Shown here piece after piece: positions 15,888-24,154 of a stretch of 64,000 bases of DNA (its first letter is position 1; every line of letters starts with the position of its first letter). Origin of the DNA: Pseudomonas chlororaphis (lineage in GTDB: Bacteria; Pseudomonadota; Gammaproteobacteria; Pseudomonadales; Pseudomonadaceae); the NCBI RefSeq assembly GCF_000783395.1, contig NZ_JSFK01000001.1, forward strand, positions 487,538 through 551,537, read 5' to 3'. The notes under the pieces are model-generated. The model made no database searches. It was not told where the DNA came from and saw only the letters and a list, made by a program, of their open reading frames with translations. Both the position numbers and the translations under genes were made by a program.

Positions 15888-16016
15888 TGTCGACGGACAG
15901 ACACGCCCTTCAAGGAAGAGGGGAACGGACATCGCAGGACGCGATTCATCAGGACGATGAAAAGGAATACAGGGAATAGGGAAAAAATGTGGGCGGGTCA
16001 TACCGCCCCTTTTTTT
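15888..16016 (+). ncRNA. rsmZ: Small regulatory RNA RsmZ
   Basis: Gac-controlled RNA that titrates RsmA/CsrA-type translational repressors. It begins TGTCGACGGACAGACAC, the conserved 5' hairpin with an exposed GGA. Further GGA motifs follow in or near loops (AAGGAAG, ACGGACA, CAGGACG, TCAGGACGA, AAGGAAT). It ends in a terminator (15991-16016: GGGCGG...CCGCCC then T7). A -10-like TAGTAT at 15874-15879 and TTGCTC at 15852 fit a sigma70 promoter. The position between rpoS and fdxA is diagnostic. The 5' end is set by similarity and not measured. Confidence 0.88.
15991..16016 (+). terminator. rsmZ intrinsic terminator
   Basis: GGGCGGGTCATACCGCCC hairpin followed by a T run of seven. Confidence 0.88.
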
Positions 16017-16046
16017 GCCCGCAAAAAAAGCACAGCGCGGAAAAGC

Positions 16047-16070
16047 AAAAAGGCCCGCAAGGGGCCTTTT
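16047..16070 (-). terminator. fdxA terminator
   Basis: AAAAGGCCC and GGGCCTTTT form a stem just downstream of the fdxA stop on the minus strand, followed by T-rich sequence in that direction. It separates rsmZ from the converging fdxA. Confidence 0.75.
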
Positions 16071-16089
16071 CATTCGAGCGCGTGACAGA

Positions 16090-16413
16090 TCAGCGTTCGA
16101 GGTCTTTGATCTTGCCTTTGACGCCATCCCACTCTTCGGCATCCGGCAGCGATTCTTTCTTCTCGGTGATGTTCGGCCAGATTTCAGCCAGTTCAACGTT
16201 CAGTTGAATGAATTCCTGCATCTCTTCCGGAACTTCGTCCTCGGAGAAAATGGCTACGGCCGGGCATTCCGGCTCGCACAGGGCGCAGTCGATGCACTCA
16301 TCCGGGTGAATCACCAGGAAATTCGGGCCTTCGTAAAAGCAGTCCACCGGACAGACTTCTACGCAGTCGGTGTACTTGCACTTGATGCAGTTGTCGGTGA
16401 CGACGAAGGTCAT
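16090..16413 (-). CDS. fdxA: Seven-iron ferredoxin FdxA
   Basis: A 107-aa Azotobacter FdI-type ferredoxin carrying one [3Fe-4S] and one [4Fe-4S] cluster; a cytoplasmic electron carrier. The start [23 protein letters not shown] is the normal N-terminus; a longer frame to 16455 lacks family similarity. Cluster ligands lie in [17 protein letters not shown] and [13 protein letters not shown]. The start is preceded by GAGGAGAAAA on the minus strand. It lies convergent to rsmZ and downstream of mutS on the same strand. Confidence 0.96.
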   Translation of the reverse strand: MTFVVTDNCIKCKYTDCVEVCPVDCFYEGPNFLVIHPDECIDCALCEPECPAVAIFSEDEVPEEMQEFIQLNVELAEIWPNITEKKESLPDAEEWDGVKGKIKDLER

Positions 16414-16576
16414 TTCTAATTTTCTCCTCAGGCGGCGGCAGCGTTGCCCCTTCACGGTTGGGGTCGCCAGGTTCGGGAGCGATACCTGCTGGCCAGGCTA
16501 TTAGCCAGCAGCATCCCAAACCGCGCGAGATTCTAACAGCTTGAAGCCGTTTGCGTTATATCCGCTTCTTCAGTGC

Positions 16577-19159
16577 TTATATCCGGTTCTTCAATGCATA
16601 GAGCATTTCGAGCGCACGACGCGGGGTCAGGTCATCCAGATCCAGTTTAGCCAGCTCATCGAGTATCGGATGCGGCAGGCTGGCGAACATGTCGCTTTGC
16701 TGCGGCGTCGCCGGTTTGCCCTTGGCCGCAGGTTTCGGCGCTTCATGGGGCAAAGCAGTTTCTTCCAGTCGGTTCAGGTGCTCGCGGGCACGCACGATCA
16801 CTTCGCTCGGCACACCGGCCAATTGCGCCACTGCCAGACCGTAACTCTGGCTGGCAGGGCCGGGCAGCACGTGGTGCAGGAACACGATGCGTTCGTTGTG
16901 CTCGGTGGCGTTGAGGTGGACGTTGGCCACCAATGGCTCGGCTTCCGGCAACACGGTCAGTTCGAAGTAGTGCGTAGCGAACAGCGTATAGGCACGCAGA
17001 TGGGCCAAACGCTCGGCCGCCGCCCATGCCAGCGACAGACCGTCGAAGGTGCTGGTGCCGCGACCGACTTCGTCCATCAGCACCAGGCTGCGCTCGGTGG
17101 CGTTGTGCAGGATGTTCGCGGTTTCGCTCATTTCGACCATGAAGGTCGAACGGCCGCCCGCGAGGTCATCGCTGGAACCGATACGGGTGAAAATGCGGTC
17201 GACCAGCGACAGTTCGCAACTGGCCGCCGGCACGAAGCTGCCGATATGCGCCAGCAGCACGATCAGTGCGGTTTGGCGCATGTAGGTGGATTTACCGCCC
17301 ATGTTCGGGCCGGTGATCACCAACATGCGCGTGTTGTCGTCCAGGCTCAGGTCGTTGGCCACGAACGGCGTGGTCAGTACCTGCTCGACCACCGGGTGAC
17401 GTCCCTGGGTGATGCGCATGCAAGGCTCGGTCACGAAGCGCGGGCAGTTCAGGTCGAGATTCAGCGCACGCTCGGCGAGGTTGCTCAACACGTCGAGTTC
17501 GGCCAGCGCACCGGCGGTATCCTGCAACGGCGGCAACTGGCTGATCAGATCTTCCAGCAGCGCTTCGTAAAGCATCTTCTCGCGGGCTAGAGCACGGCTC
17601 TTGGCTGAGAGTGCCTTGTCTTCGAACTCTTTCAGCTCAGGCGTGATGAAACGCTCGGCGCCTTTCAGGGTTTGTCGACGGATATAGTCCGCCGGTGCCG
17701 ACTCGGCCTGTTTGCTCGGCAATTCGATGAAGTAGCCGTGAATGCGGTTGTAGCCGACTTTCAAATGGCTCAGACCGGTGCGGGCTTTCTCGCGGGCTTC
17801 GAGATCGATGAGGAACTGGCCAGCGTTTTCGCTCAGCGATTGCAGCTCGTCAAGTTCGCTGTCGTAGCCGGTTTTCAGCACGCCGCCGTCACGGATCACG
17901 GCGGGCGGGTTGTCGATGATGGCCTTTTCCAGGAGTGCCGCCAGATCCGGGTAGGTGCTGGTGATAGTCGCCAGACTCTGCAGGTGCGGCGCCTCCAGAT
18001 CGGTCATCGCCACTTGCAGTTCAGGCAGGGCGCCGAGGGCGTCACGCAGGCGTGCGAGGTCACGAGGACGGGCATTACGCAGGCCGATCCGCGCGAGAAT
18101 CCGCTCGATGTCGCCGATTTCCTTGAGCTGTGGTTGCAGCTTTTCGAAACGGTAACCGTCGAGGAGGCAAGTGATCGAGGTCTGGCGCGCCAGCAATACC
18201 GTCAGATCGCGCAACGGGCGATTCAGCCAGCGAGTCAGCAAACGGCTGCCCATGGCGGTCTGGCAGCGATCGACCACCGATTGCAGGGTGTTGTCGCGGC
18301 CGCCGGCCAGATTGGTGTCGAGTTCAAGATTGCGGCGGCTGGCGCCGTCCAGCACCACGGTGTCATCCAGACGTTCGTGGCGCAGGCTGCGCAAATGGGG
18401 CAGGGCGGTGCGCTGGGTTTCCTTGGCGTAGGCCAACAGGCAACCGGCGGCGCCGATGGCCAGGGTCAGGTTCTCGCAGCCGAAGCCCTTCAGGTCTTGG
18501 GTGGAGAACTGCTGGCAAAGACTTTTCAGTGCTGAATCACGCTCGAAGTCCCACGGCGCACGACGACTGACGCCACGGCGTTTTTCCGCTGGCAGGTCCC
18601 TTGGCCAGTCATCCGGGATCAGCAACTCAACCGGATTGATCCGCTCCAGTTCCGCGAGCAGGTTCTCCCAGCCTTTGATTTCCGAGACGCTGAAACTGCC
18701 GCTGGTGATGTCCAGCACGGCCAGACCGAACAGACGCTCATCACCCAACAGCGCAGCGATCAGGTTGTCGCGGCGCTCATCGAGCAGCGCCTCATCACTG
18801 ACCGTGCCCGGCGTGAGGATCCGTACGACCTGACGCTCAACCGGGCCTTTGCTGGTCGCAGGATCGCCGACCTGCTCGCAGATCACCACCGATTCGCCAA
18901 GCTTGACCAGTTTCGCCAGATAGCCTTCCGCCGCGTGGTAAGGAATGCCACACATCGGAATCGCCTGCCCCGCCGACTGTCCGCGCGCGGTCAGGGTGAT
19001 GTCGAGCAACTTGGCCGCCTTCTTCGCGTCTTCGTAGAAGATCTCGTAGAAGTCGCCCATGCGGTAGAACATCAGCTGGTCCGGGTGCTGATTCTTCAGG
19101 CGCCAGTACTGCTGCATCATCGGAGTGTGGGAGGACAGGTCAGAAATAGCTTTATTCAT
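16577..19159 (-). CDS. mutS: DNA mismatch repair protein MutS
   Basis: MutS (860 aa) recognises base mismatches and small loops and recruits MutL. The N-terminal mismatch-binding domain holds the Phe-X-Glu motif region ([16 protein letters not shown]). The C-terminal ATPase has Walker [10 protein letters not shown] and the Walker B/signature region [16 protein letters not shown]. Length matches the family. It marks the left border of the accessory region; mutS/cinA is a known tailocin insertion locus in fluorescent pseudomonads. Confidence 0.98.
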   Translation of the reverse strand: MNKAISDLSSHTPMMQQYWRLKNQHPDQLMFYRMGDFYEIFYEDAKKAAKLLDITLTARGQSAGQAIPMCGIPYHAAEGYLAKLVKLGESVVICEQVGDPATSKGPVERQVVRILTPGTVSDEALLDERRDNLIAALLGDERLFGLAVLDITSGSFSVSEIKGWENLLAELERINPVELLIPDDWPRDLPAEKRRGVSRRAPWDFERDSALKSLCQQFSTQDLKGFGCENLTLAIGAAGCLLAYAKETQRTALPHLRSLRHERLDDTVVLDGASRRNLELDTNLAGGRDNTLQSVVDRCQTAMGSRLLTRWLNRPLRDLTVLLARQTSITCLLDGYRFEKLQPQLKEIGDIERILARIGLRNARPRDLARLRDALGALPELQVAMTDLEAPHLQSLATITSTYPDLAALLEKAIIDNPPAVIRDGGVLKTGYDSELDELQSLSENAGQFLIDLEAREKARTGLSHLKVGYNRIHGYFIELPSKQAESAPADYIRRQTLKGAERFITPELKEFEDKALSAKSRALAREKMLYEALLEDLISQLPPLQDTAGALAELDVLSNLAERALNLDLNCPRFVTEPCMRITQGRHPVVEQVLTTPFVANDLSLDDNTRMLVITGPNMGGKSTYMRQTALIVLLAHIGSFVPAASCELSLVDRIFTRIGSSDDLAGGRSTFMVEMSETANILHNATERSLVLMDEVGRGTSTFDGLSLAWAAAERLAHLRAYTLFATHYFELTVLPEAEPLVANVHLNATEHNERIVFLHHVLPGPASQSYGLAVAQLAGVPSEVIVRAREHLNRLEETALPHEAPKPAAKGKPATPQQSDMFASLPHPILDELAKLDLDDLTPRRALEMLYALKNRI

Positions 19160-19398
19160 CAGGGGTTTAGCTTTACCGGAAAAAGTGACGAGGCAAAAAC
19201 GGGTTCGTTCGCATCTTCAAAATGGCGAGTGTTTGCCAGCGATGCGGCCCGTGAGTTGATTCAGTGGGGCCGAGTATGAAGTTTTTTTGAGGTGGATGCA
19301 GCAACGCACCGCCGCTTGGGTTGGCATTGTGTCCTATAGTGCCGAAAAGCTATCGAATGATCGGAATTCGAGGATTGCAGATCAGTTGAGGACGCAGC

Positions 19399-20157
19399 TT
19401 GGAACAGTCAGAGGGCATTGGCTCAGGAGCATCAGCGAGCGATTGTTACTACGATGCAGAAAAAATGACCCTCAGCCGGGCGCGGCAGTCAGCGGAGCTG
19501 GGCAGCAATGAGAGTGATCTGCTGCTGGCCTTGATAGCCGGCGTGACCGATAAGGAACAGCTTATCTCCCGAGTCTGGGGGGAGCGCGGCCTGGTGATTT
19601 CCGACAGCAGTTATTACAAGACGCTGCACATGCTTCGCGCGCATCTTGCTGACGTTGGTTTGCCACGGGACAGTCTCAAGACTTTGCCACGCCGGGGCGT
19701 GGTGCTGTTGTGTGAAATCCGCTTGGTCAGCGCGCAGACTCAATCCTCTGAGTCGCCGCCAGCGCTGGTAAATGATGCTGAACCCTTCATCGTCGACGCT
19801 CCCACGGTGAAAAAGCCATTCAGTCGTTACTGGCGCTTCCTTTTGCCAGCGGTCCTGGTACCGGCGATTGCTCTTCCGGTCTTTTACGCTTACCTGGTGT
19901 TTAAAAAGCCAGCCGATCTGGAGGAGTGGAAACTTATCTGGCAAGAGGGCGAAGCGAAGTTGTATGTAGAAGAAAGTGAAAGAATGTCCAAAGATGATAT
20001 TGTCAAGGCGCTCAGCGAGTTCGAACCACCGATTGTATTGTCCGATATCAACTACTATGTACGAAAACCACTCTCCCAATTACTGGTCAAGTGCATCAAG
20101 CCAGAAAGCAAAGGGGAGGCCATATGCGTGAACTACCAACTCGTTGGAAAAAAGTAA
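19399..20157 (+). CDS. Membrane-anchored winged-helix regulator, MarT/ToxR-CadC type
   Basis: A 252-aa protein with an N-terminal OmpR/ToxR-type winged helix (residues ~20-105: KEQLISRVWGERGLVISDSSYYKTLHMLRAHL, then LKTLPRRGVVLL). A linker follows, then one membrane segment at ~150-168 (FLLPAVLVPAIALPVFYAYLVF) and a short periplasmic domain. This is the layout of one-component membrane regulators such as MarT, ToxR and CadC. The TTG at 19399 has GAGGA upstream; an ATG at 19465 is an alternative that would trim the N-terminus. The stop overlaps the FidL-like gene. Its target is unknown. Confidence 0.7.
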   Translation: MEQSEGIGSGASASDCYYDAEKMTLSRARQSAELGSNESDLLLALIAGVTDKEQLISRVWGERGLVISDSSYYKTLHMLRAHLADVGLPRDSLKTLPRRGVVLLCEIRLVSAQTQSSESPPALVNDAEPFIVDAPTVKKPFSRYWRFLLPAVLVPAIALPVFYAYLVFKKPADLEEWKLIWQEGEAKLYVEESERMSKDDIVKALSEFEPPIVLSDINYYVRKPLSQLLVKCIKPESKGEAICVNYQLVGKK

Positions 20158-20615
20158 TCGCAGTGATTGCCGCTTTGTCTGTATTCGTCTTCGGTAGTCT
20201 GGTTATAAAGCATTTTTATTTGATCAGTCGCGATATTCCACGCGCGCCCTGTTTTGCATCCATCGATTTTGTCCATACTCATGATCACAAAGTTCGTTGG
20301 CATGGCGTCGGCGATATGACGATCGATCCAAGGGAGGGCGCTCTCTATGTGTACTACGTCGTCAAAACCCCTGAAGGCAAAGTCTATACCTATGATCGCA
20401 AGTTCGAGATTGCACTAACACATCTGGATACTTCCAGGTTTCTGTTCAAGACGCGTTCGATTGTAAAGTTTGATGCGGACACCGCCGACGATGAGCTTCC
20501 GTTTATGGAAAGAGGATTTCAAGGCGGTATGGTGACGTTCAATTACTTCTCCGATGCCGAGTATTACTACAATATCAATAACCTGATCAATGGCGTGTGC
20601 CACGTCCCTCGCTAG
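20124..20615 (+). CDS. FidL-like membrane protein
   Basis: A 163-aa protein with an N-terminal membrane anchor (residues ~9-30, KVIAVIAALSVFVFGSLVIK) and a periplasmic domain, resembling the FidL-like family found beside MarT-type regulators in enterobacteria. The ATG at 20124 has a strong GGGAGG ribosome site and lies inside the 3' end of the regulator (34-bp overlap), so the two are translationally coupled. By analogy it may modulate the regulator in the membrane. Family assignment is from pattern memory. Confidence 0.6.
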   Translation: MRELPTRWKKVIAVIAALSVFVFGSLVIKHFYLISRDIPRAPCFASIDFVHTHDHKVRWHGVGDMTIDPREGALYVYYVVKTPEGKVYTYDRKFEIALTHLDTSRFLFKTRSIVKFDADTADDELPFMERGFQGGMVTFNYFSDAEYYYNINNLINGVCHVPR

Positions 20616-20816
20616 CGCAAGCCCCCGGTTTTCAAGGCCTCTTGGCGACTAAGTAAGACTGAGTAAGACGCCAGTAAGGCCTCGACGCCCCCGCGTTGTT
20701 AATGTGATTCGAATCAAGTCAACAGCTCCTGCGACTAACGGAGAGTCAGCCGCAGTGCTGCTGTTTGTTTGCCTTGAATAACATGATGATGTTTAAGCTG
20801 TTGAGGAACGTTATAA

Positions 20817-21176
20817 ATGCTCTGGTTTTGCGTGCGCAGTTCTCATGGGGCCAATTCTCCCGCCTGGAAGCGATCAATTGCAATAAACCGGGAAGGCATT
20901 GTGTTTGTGCCGGCGGTTGTTGCTGGAAAAGAAAAGGATGTGAGTGTTTCCACGTTGTTTGATCGCACTCCGGTGTTGCTGTGCTTCGATCATGTTTACG
21001 TACCAGTGGCGTGGATAGTCGAGCACTTTCCAATGTGCAGGTCGCACTGTTACGACATGGTGATGGCGGCACTTTTTGGTATACGGGAAACACTAAGTAG
21101 CCGTGAGATATGGTCTCGAGTGAGCCACTTTTATGGGCGCGCTGGAGAAAAAAATTATCTGGGGTTTGTCTCATGA
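20817..21176 (+). CDS. Hypothetical protein
   Basis: A 119-aa ORF with no family I recognise. Evidence for translation: a good GAGGA site 8-9 nt before the ATG, a TAA directly upstream that fixes the start, and an ATGA overlap with the DUF1090 gene. It is rich in Cys and aromatic residues, with no clear signal peptide. Base composition is visibly lower in GC than the flanking core genes. It could be an acquired gene or a degenerate remnant. Confidence 0.45.
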   Translation: MLWFCVRSSHGANSPAWKRSIAINREGIVFVPAVVAGKEKDVSVSTLFDRTPVLLCFDHVYVPVAWIVEHFPMCRSHCYDMVMAALFGIRETLSSREIWSRVSHFYGRAGEKNYLGFVS

Positions 21177-21553
21177 TCCCGAGTCTGTTTTGCAATCTGT
21201 CTCTGCTGATTGGTAGCGTTTTGCTCATCGATAGTTCATGGGCTGGCTCGCGAGAAAGTTGCGCACAGCGCCGCGCCGAACTTGTGTTCCAGATTGAGCG
21301 CGCCGAGGCGACGGGCAATGTTTATCGCCAGTCCGGTCTAGAGCAGGCACTTGCCAATGTCGAGCGTTATTGCCAAGAACCCTTAGCGCAAGATGACCGC
21401 TCAAGCGCCCTGCAAAAGGCTGAAGCCGAAGTGCGACGCAGACAGAACTATCTGGAGGCCGCACGTCAGTACGGCGATGTGAAAATCATCAGGAAACAGG
21501 AAGCCAGGCTCGAACGAGCTCAGACAAAGCTGCAAAAGCTTATGGATGAGTAA
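21173..21553 (+). CDS. DUF1090-family periplasmic protein (YqjC-like)
   Basis: A 126-aa protein with an N-terminal signal peptide (SLFCNLSLLIGSVLLIDSSWAG) and a mature helical domain typical of DUF1090: CAQRRAELVFQIERAEATGN, then LEQALANVERYC. The rest is charged coiled coil. YqjC-type proteins are periplasmic with unknown function. It overlaps the preceding ORF by 4 bp. The longer frame to 21110 would bury the signal peptide, so the start at 21173 is preferred. Confidence 0.75.
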   Translation: MIPSLFCNLSLLIGSVLLIDSSWAGSRESCAQRRAELVFQIERAEATGNVYRQSGLEQALANVERYCQEPLAQDDRSSALQKAEAEVRRRQNYLEAARQYGDVKIIRKQEARLERAQTKLQKLMDE

Positions 21554-21642
21554 AGCGGCAACCACTGCCAACAAACCGCAGCAGGTTTTCTTTTTCAACC
21601 CTGCAATTCAACGTGTTCATCAGTGACACCAGGAAATCGAAT

Positions 21643-21825
21643 ATGAAAAACATCCTTATCTTTGCTTCAGTCTTTACTTCTGCTGTGCTGATCTCTGGCT
21701 GCACCGCTACCGACTGGGTACATGCTGCGGGAGGAATGATGGGCGCCAAGGACGATTACGACAGGAAGGCCAGAACCGATCGACTTAAAAAAGTCAATGC
21801 TGCCGCGCGTCGCGTCAAGGGCTGA
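21643..21825 (+). CDS. Small lipoprotein
   Basis: A 60-aa protein with a classic lipoprotein signal: KNILIFASVFTSAVLISGC, lipobox ISGC at about residue 20. The mature part of about 40 residues is strongly basic toward the end (RKARTDRLKKVNAAARRVKG). AGGA lies upstream of the ATG. Function unknown; it is the last gene before the tailocin repressor. Confidence 0.65.
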   Translation: MKNILIFASVFTSAVLISGCTATDWVHAAGGMMGAKDDYDRKARTDRLKKVNAAARRVKG

Positions 21826-21954
21826 TCACACGTTGGAGCCGGGCCGTTATTCAATGCAAAATGATGGCTCGGCAATATCATTTTGAGGCAGCATTCATAT
21901 TTATGCGTTAATTATGCAAATCAGCATTTGTCTTCGCGAATAACTTCAAGCACT

Positions 21955-22698
21955 ATGCGCGTTATGCAAAAACGCAACGTAGCCTCCGTCTTAAGAGCAC
22001 TGCTCGACCAGCACGGGATCTCCCCCACGGAGCTCCACCGTCGCACCGGCGTGCCTCAATCCACTCTCTCGCGGATTCTCAGCGGGAAGATCGTCGATCC
22101 TTCGGATAAACACATTTCGAAGATCGCCGAGTACTTCGCCGTGAGCACCGATCAATTGCGCGGGCGCGCGGATGTCGCGGCGTCGGCCGGTGCCGTGCGT
22201 GATGACGTACACGCGGAACTCAAGGACATAATGCTGTGGGACGACGATACGCCTGTCGATGATGACGAAGTATCGGTGCCGTTCCTTCGCGAGGTTGAAT
22301 TGGCTGCTGGATCAGGAAGATTCGTCATCGAAGAGAGCGAGCGCTCTAGCCTGCGCTTCGGCAAGCGCAGTCTGCGCCATAACGGTGTGCAGTTCGACCA
22401 GGCCAAATGTGTGACCGTACGCGGCAACAGCATGTTGCCGGTCTTGCGTGATGGCGCCACCGTCGGCGTCAACGCCGGCAAGTGCGGCATCGGCGACATC
22501 ATCGATGGCGACCTGTACGCGATCAATCACAACGGCCAATTGCGCGTGAAGCAGCTTTACCGCTTGCCTACCGGCATTCGTTTGCGCAGCTTCAATCGCG
22601 ATGAGCATCCGGACGAGGACTACAGCTTCCAGGAAATCCAGGAAGAGCAGATCGTCATCCTCGGTCACGTCTTCTGGTGGGGCATGTACGCCCGCTAA
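21955..22698 (+). CDS. Self-cleaving XRE/S24 repressor of the tailocin locus (PrtR/CI-like)
   Basis: A 247-aa LexA/CI-type repressor. The N-terminal XRE helix-turn-helix is at residues ~8-66 (GISPTELHRRTGVPQSTLSR). The C-terminal S24 protease domain has the cleavage site Ala118-Gly119 (VELAAGSGRF), nucleophile Ser159 (GNSMLP) and general-base Lys199 (LRVKQLY). Such proteins cleave themselves when RecA filaments form on damaged DNA. It sits at the head of the tail genes, like PrtR of P. aeruginosa pyocins. An ATG at 21964 is an alternative start. ATGCA-type half-sites near its own start suggest autoregulation. Confidence 0.9.
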   Translation: MRVMQKRNVASVLRALLDQHGISPTELHRRTGVPQSTLSRILSGKIVDPSDKHISKIAEYFAVSTDQLRGRADVAASAGAVRDDVHAELKDIMLWDDDTPVDDDEVSVPFLREVELAAGSGRFVIEESERSSLRFGKRSLRHNGVQFDQAKCVTVRGNSMLPVLRDGATVGVNAGKCGIGDIIDGDLYAINHNGQLRVKQLYRLPTGIRLRSFNRDEHPDEDYSFQEIQEEQIVILGHVFWWGMYAR

Positions 22699-22713
22699 CC
22701 CGACCTTTTCAGA

Positions 22714-22741
22714 AAAACCCGCCCATTGGCGGGTTTTTTTT
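22714..22741 (+). terminator. Repressor gene terminator
   Basis: AAACCCGCC and GGCGGGTTT stem with a run of eight T bases, 16 bp after the repressor stop. Confidence 0.9.
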
Positions 22742-22783
22742 CGCCTTGATGAAACCGGCAAACCCTTGAGCTGTGGGGCTTTC

Positions 22784-22797
22784 ATGCATTCACGCAT
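22784..22797. promoter_or_regulatory. Candidate repressor operator 1
   Basis: ATGCATTCACGCAT, a 14-bp imperfect dyad (ATGCRT-N2-AYGCAT). It is the first of three related sites in the repressor-holin gap. Confidence 0.7.
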
Positions 22798-22814
22798 TTC
22801 GCATGCATAAATAA

Positions 22815-22828
22815 ATGCATTTACGCAT
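22815..22828. promoter_or_regulatory. Candidate repressor operator 2, abutting the -35 element
   Basis: ATGCATTTACGCAT differs from operator 1 at one base. Its last base is the first base of the predicted -35 TTGACT. Confidence 0.72.
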
Positions 22829-22856
22829 TGACTGTGTATGCATACATGCATATTCT
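22828..22856 (+). promoter_or_regulatory. Predicted lytic promoter of the tailocin locus
   Basis: TTGACT (22828-22833), 17-bp spacer, TATTCT (22851-22856): a near-consensus sigma70 promoter. Operator 2 abuts the -35 element and operator 3 occupies the spacer and the first base of the -10, so repressor binding should block polymerase. Confidence 0.72.
22838..22851. promoter_or_regulatory. Candidate repressor operator 3, inside the promoter spacer
   Basis: ATGCATACATGCAT, a dyad of two ATGCAT half-sites in the same 14-bp format as operators 1 and 2. Confidence 0.7.
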
Positions 22857-22861
22857 TGCTA

Positions 22862-23151
22862 CCAAGCCGCTCGACAAAGCGGCTGGCAAGAAAGCTCTTT
22901 AGTTCCACAAGAACAGGCAGCGATGAACCGGCCTCAACGGTTCAGAGGGTTGGCAACTGACCCGGGTGTGCAGCGTAAAGCACCAGAAGCAGTTATCCGG
23001 CGGGCAGGGACCGCGGTCGGAAAAACAATCTGAATGGACTCGTACCGCGCCAGTAGCGCCGAAAAGTCAGCTTCCTTCTTGAACACAGGAATTGAAGGAA
23101 GGCGAAGGAGCGCATTACTGAAAAGCCCGGCCCCCGTGTCGGGCTTTTTGG
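22862..23151 (+). ncRNA. Structured leader RNA ending in an intrinsic terminator
   Basis: About 290 nt between the predicted lytic promoter and the holin with no clear gene. It contains perfect hairpins AGCCGCT/AGCGGCT (22865-22884) and GAACCG/CGGTTC (22925-22943). It ends at a terminator (23121-23149) placed before the holin. A short ORF of 36 codons (22923-23033) has only a weak ribosome site and is not called. The leader could be an independent small RNA or an attenuator/antitermination leader for the tail operon; the sequence does not decide between them. Confidence 0.45.
23121..23149 (+). terminator. Terminator between the lytic promoter and the holin
   Basis: AAAAGCCCG and CGGGCTTTT form a strong stem followed by T bases, about 75 bp upstream of the holin start. 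Confidence 0.8.
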
Positions 23152-23222
23152 AATGCCTACCTCAAGAGAAAACGATTGAACCCAACAAACATCACTCATC
23201 AATCACCCCCGGGAGGCGTGAC

Positions 23223-23561
23223 ATGACAAGCGAGCAACAAGCGTTGGCGGACATGCCGATCTGGCTGGTCATCCTCCTGGCCGTCGTCGGCGGGGTGTCC
23301 GGCGAAATGTGGCGCGCCGACAAGGAAGGTGCCCGCGGCTGGTCGCTGCTGCGGCGACTGGCCTTGCGCTCCGGCGCCTGCATGATCTGCGGTGTGTCGG
23401 CGATCATGCTGCTGTATGCCGCAGGACTTTCGATCTGGGCCGCCGGCGCGTTCGGTTGCCTGACAGCGATGGCCGGCGCCGACGTCGCCATCGGGTTGTA
23501 CGAACGCTGGGCCGCCAAGCGCATCGGCGTCTGCGAAGTCCCGCCTCGCGACCAACCTTAA
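23223..23561 (+). CDS. Holin (R-pyocin type)
   Basis: A 112-aa membrane protein with hydrophobic segments at ~12-28, ~50-68 and ~70-88 (WLVILLAVVGGVSGEMW, CMICGVSAIMLLYAAGL, WAAGAFGCLTAMAGADVAIG). It resembles the holin that opens the R-pyocin cluster of P. aeruginosa, including the WRADK and LLRRLALRSGACM stretches. It should permeabilise the inner membrane so that the GH19 endolysin at 54443 reaches the wall. The ATG follows GGGAGGCGTGAC. It lies more than 30 kb from the rest of the lysis genes. Confidence 0.85.
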   Translation: MTSEQQALADMPIWLVILLAVVGGVSGEMWRADKEGARGWSLLRRLALRSGACMICGVSAIMLLYAAGLSIWAAGAFGCLTAMAGADVAIGLYERWAAKRIGVCEVPPRDQP

Positions 23562-23631
23562 CCTGAGTACTTCTCCGTGCCGCCATTTTGGCGGCAGGGT
23601 TTCGCGTGGACGATTGAAAAGGAGGTCATGT

Positions 23632-24153
23632 ATGCCCACACCGATCCAGCAGCCGTCGCAACTGTTCACCGCCATCGCGACGACGCTGCGCAATACCGCC
23701 GGGCTCAACCTTAATGTCGGCAATCACGATGATTTCACTGCACCGGCCGATCAGGCCTGGGTGCTGATTGGCTTCGACCGCAATGCACCTGGAATGCGCG
23801 CCGCTGACGGGCGAATTGCTCATGTCATGACGGTATCCCTGCAAGTCATCCCGGCCCTTGCCGCCAGCGCATTTGCGGCGTGCGATCTGATCGCTGTGTT
23901 GAAAAACCTGATCACCGACAACGCTTGGAACTTGCCCGGCGACCAGTGCGATCTGCCAATGAACATCGATGGCTTGCCGTCATTGCTCATCCGCGCCGAC
24001 CAGCAATACAAGGCCTGGACCCTGACGTTCAACCAGACCCTCTACCTCGGCCCGACCTTGCTTGACGACCCACTGGGCACGCCGAAATTCGCTCGCACCT
24101 GGGAGGTCAGCAATATCGACGACCCCGACCAATACACCGCGTTGGAGGCCTGA
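23632..24153 (+). CDS. Phage-tail-associated protein of unknown function
   Basis: A 173-aa protein starting with a perfect ribosome site (AAAAGGAGGTCATGT). It lies between the holin and the gpV spike gene, where R-pyocin clusters also carry an uncharacterised protein. The alternating strands and a final RTWEVSNIDDPDQY are consistent with a small beta-rich tail component. Its layout loosely recalls the gp37-like gene at 35935, which suggests a tail-terminator role, but that is inference only. Confidence 0.6.
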   Translation: MPTPIQQPSQLFTAIATTLRNTAGLNLNVGNHDDFTAPADQAWVLIGFDRNAPGMRAADGRIAHVMTVSLQVIPALAASAFAACDLIAVLKNLITDNAWNLPGDQCDLPMNIDGLPSLLIRADQQYKAWTLTFNQTLYLGPTLLDDPLGTPKFARTWEVSNIDDPDQYTALEA

Positions 24154-24154
24154 G

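Noticed and set aside
16541..17590. Plus-strand ORF of 349 codons opposite mutS
   Set aside because: Shadow of mutS; Gln/His/Arg-rich without any motif.
22832..22847. Possible LexA box CTGTGTATGCATACAT at the tailocin promoter
   Set aside because: It matches 12 of 16 consensus positions but lacks the final CAG, and it coincides with the repeated ATGCAT operators, which explain it better.
22923..23033. 36-codon ORF in the leader (starts MNRPQRFRGL)
   Set aside because: Ribosome site is weak and no family is recognisable; kept only as part of the leader description.
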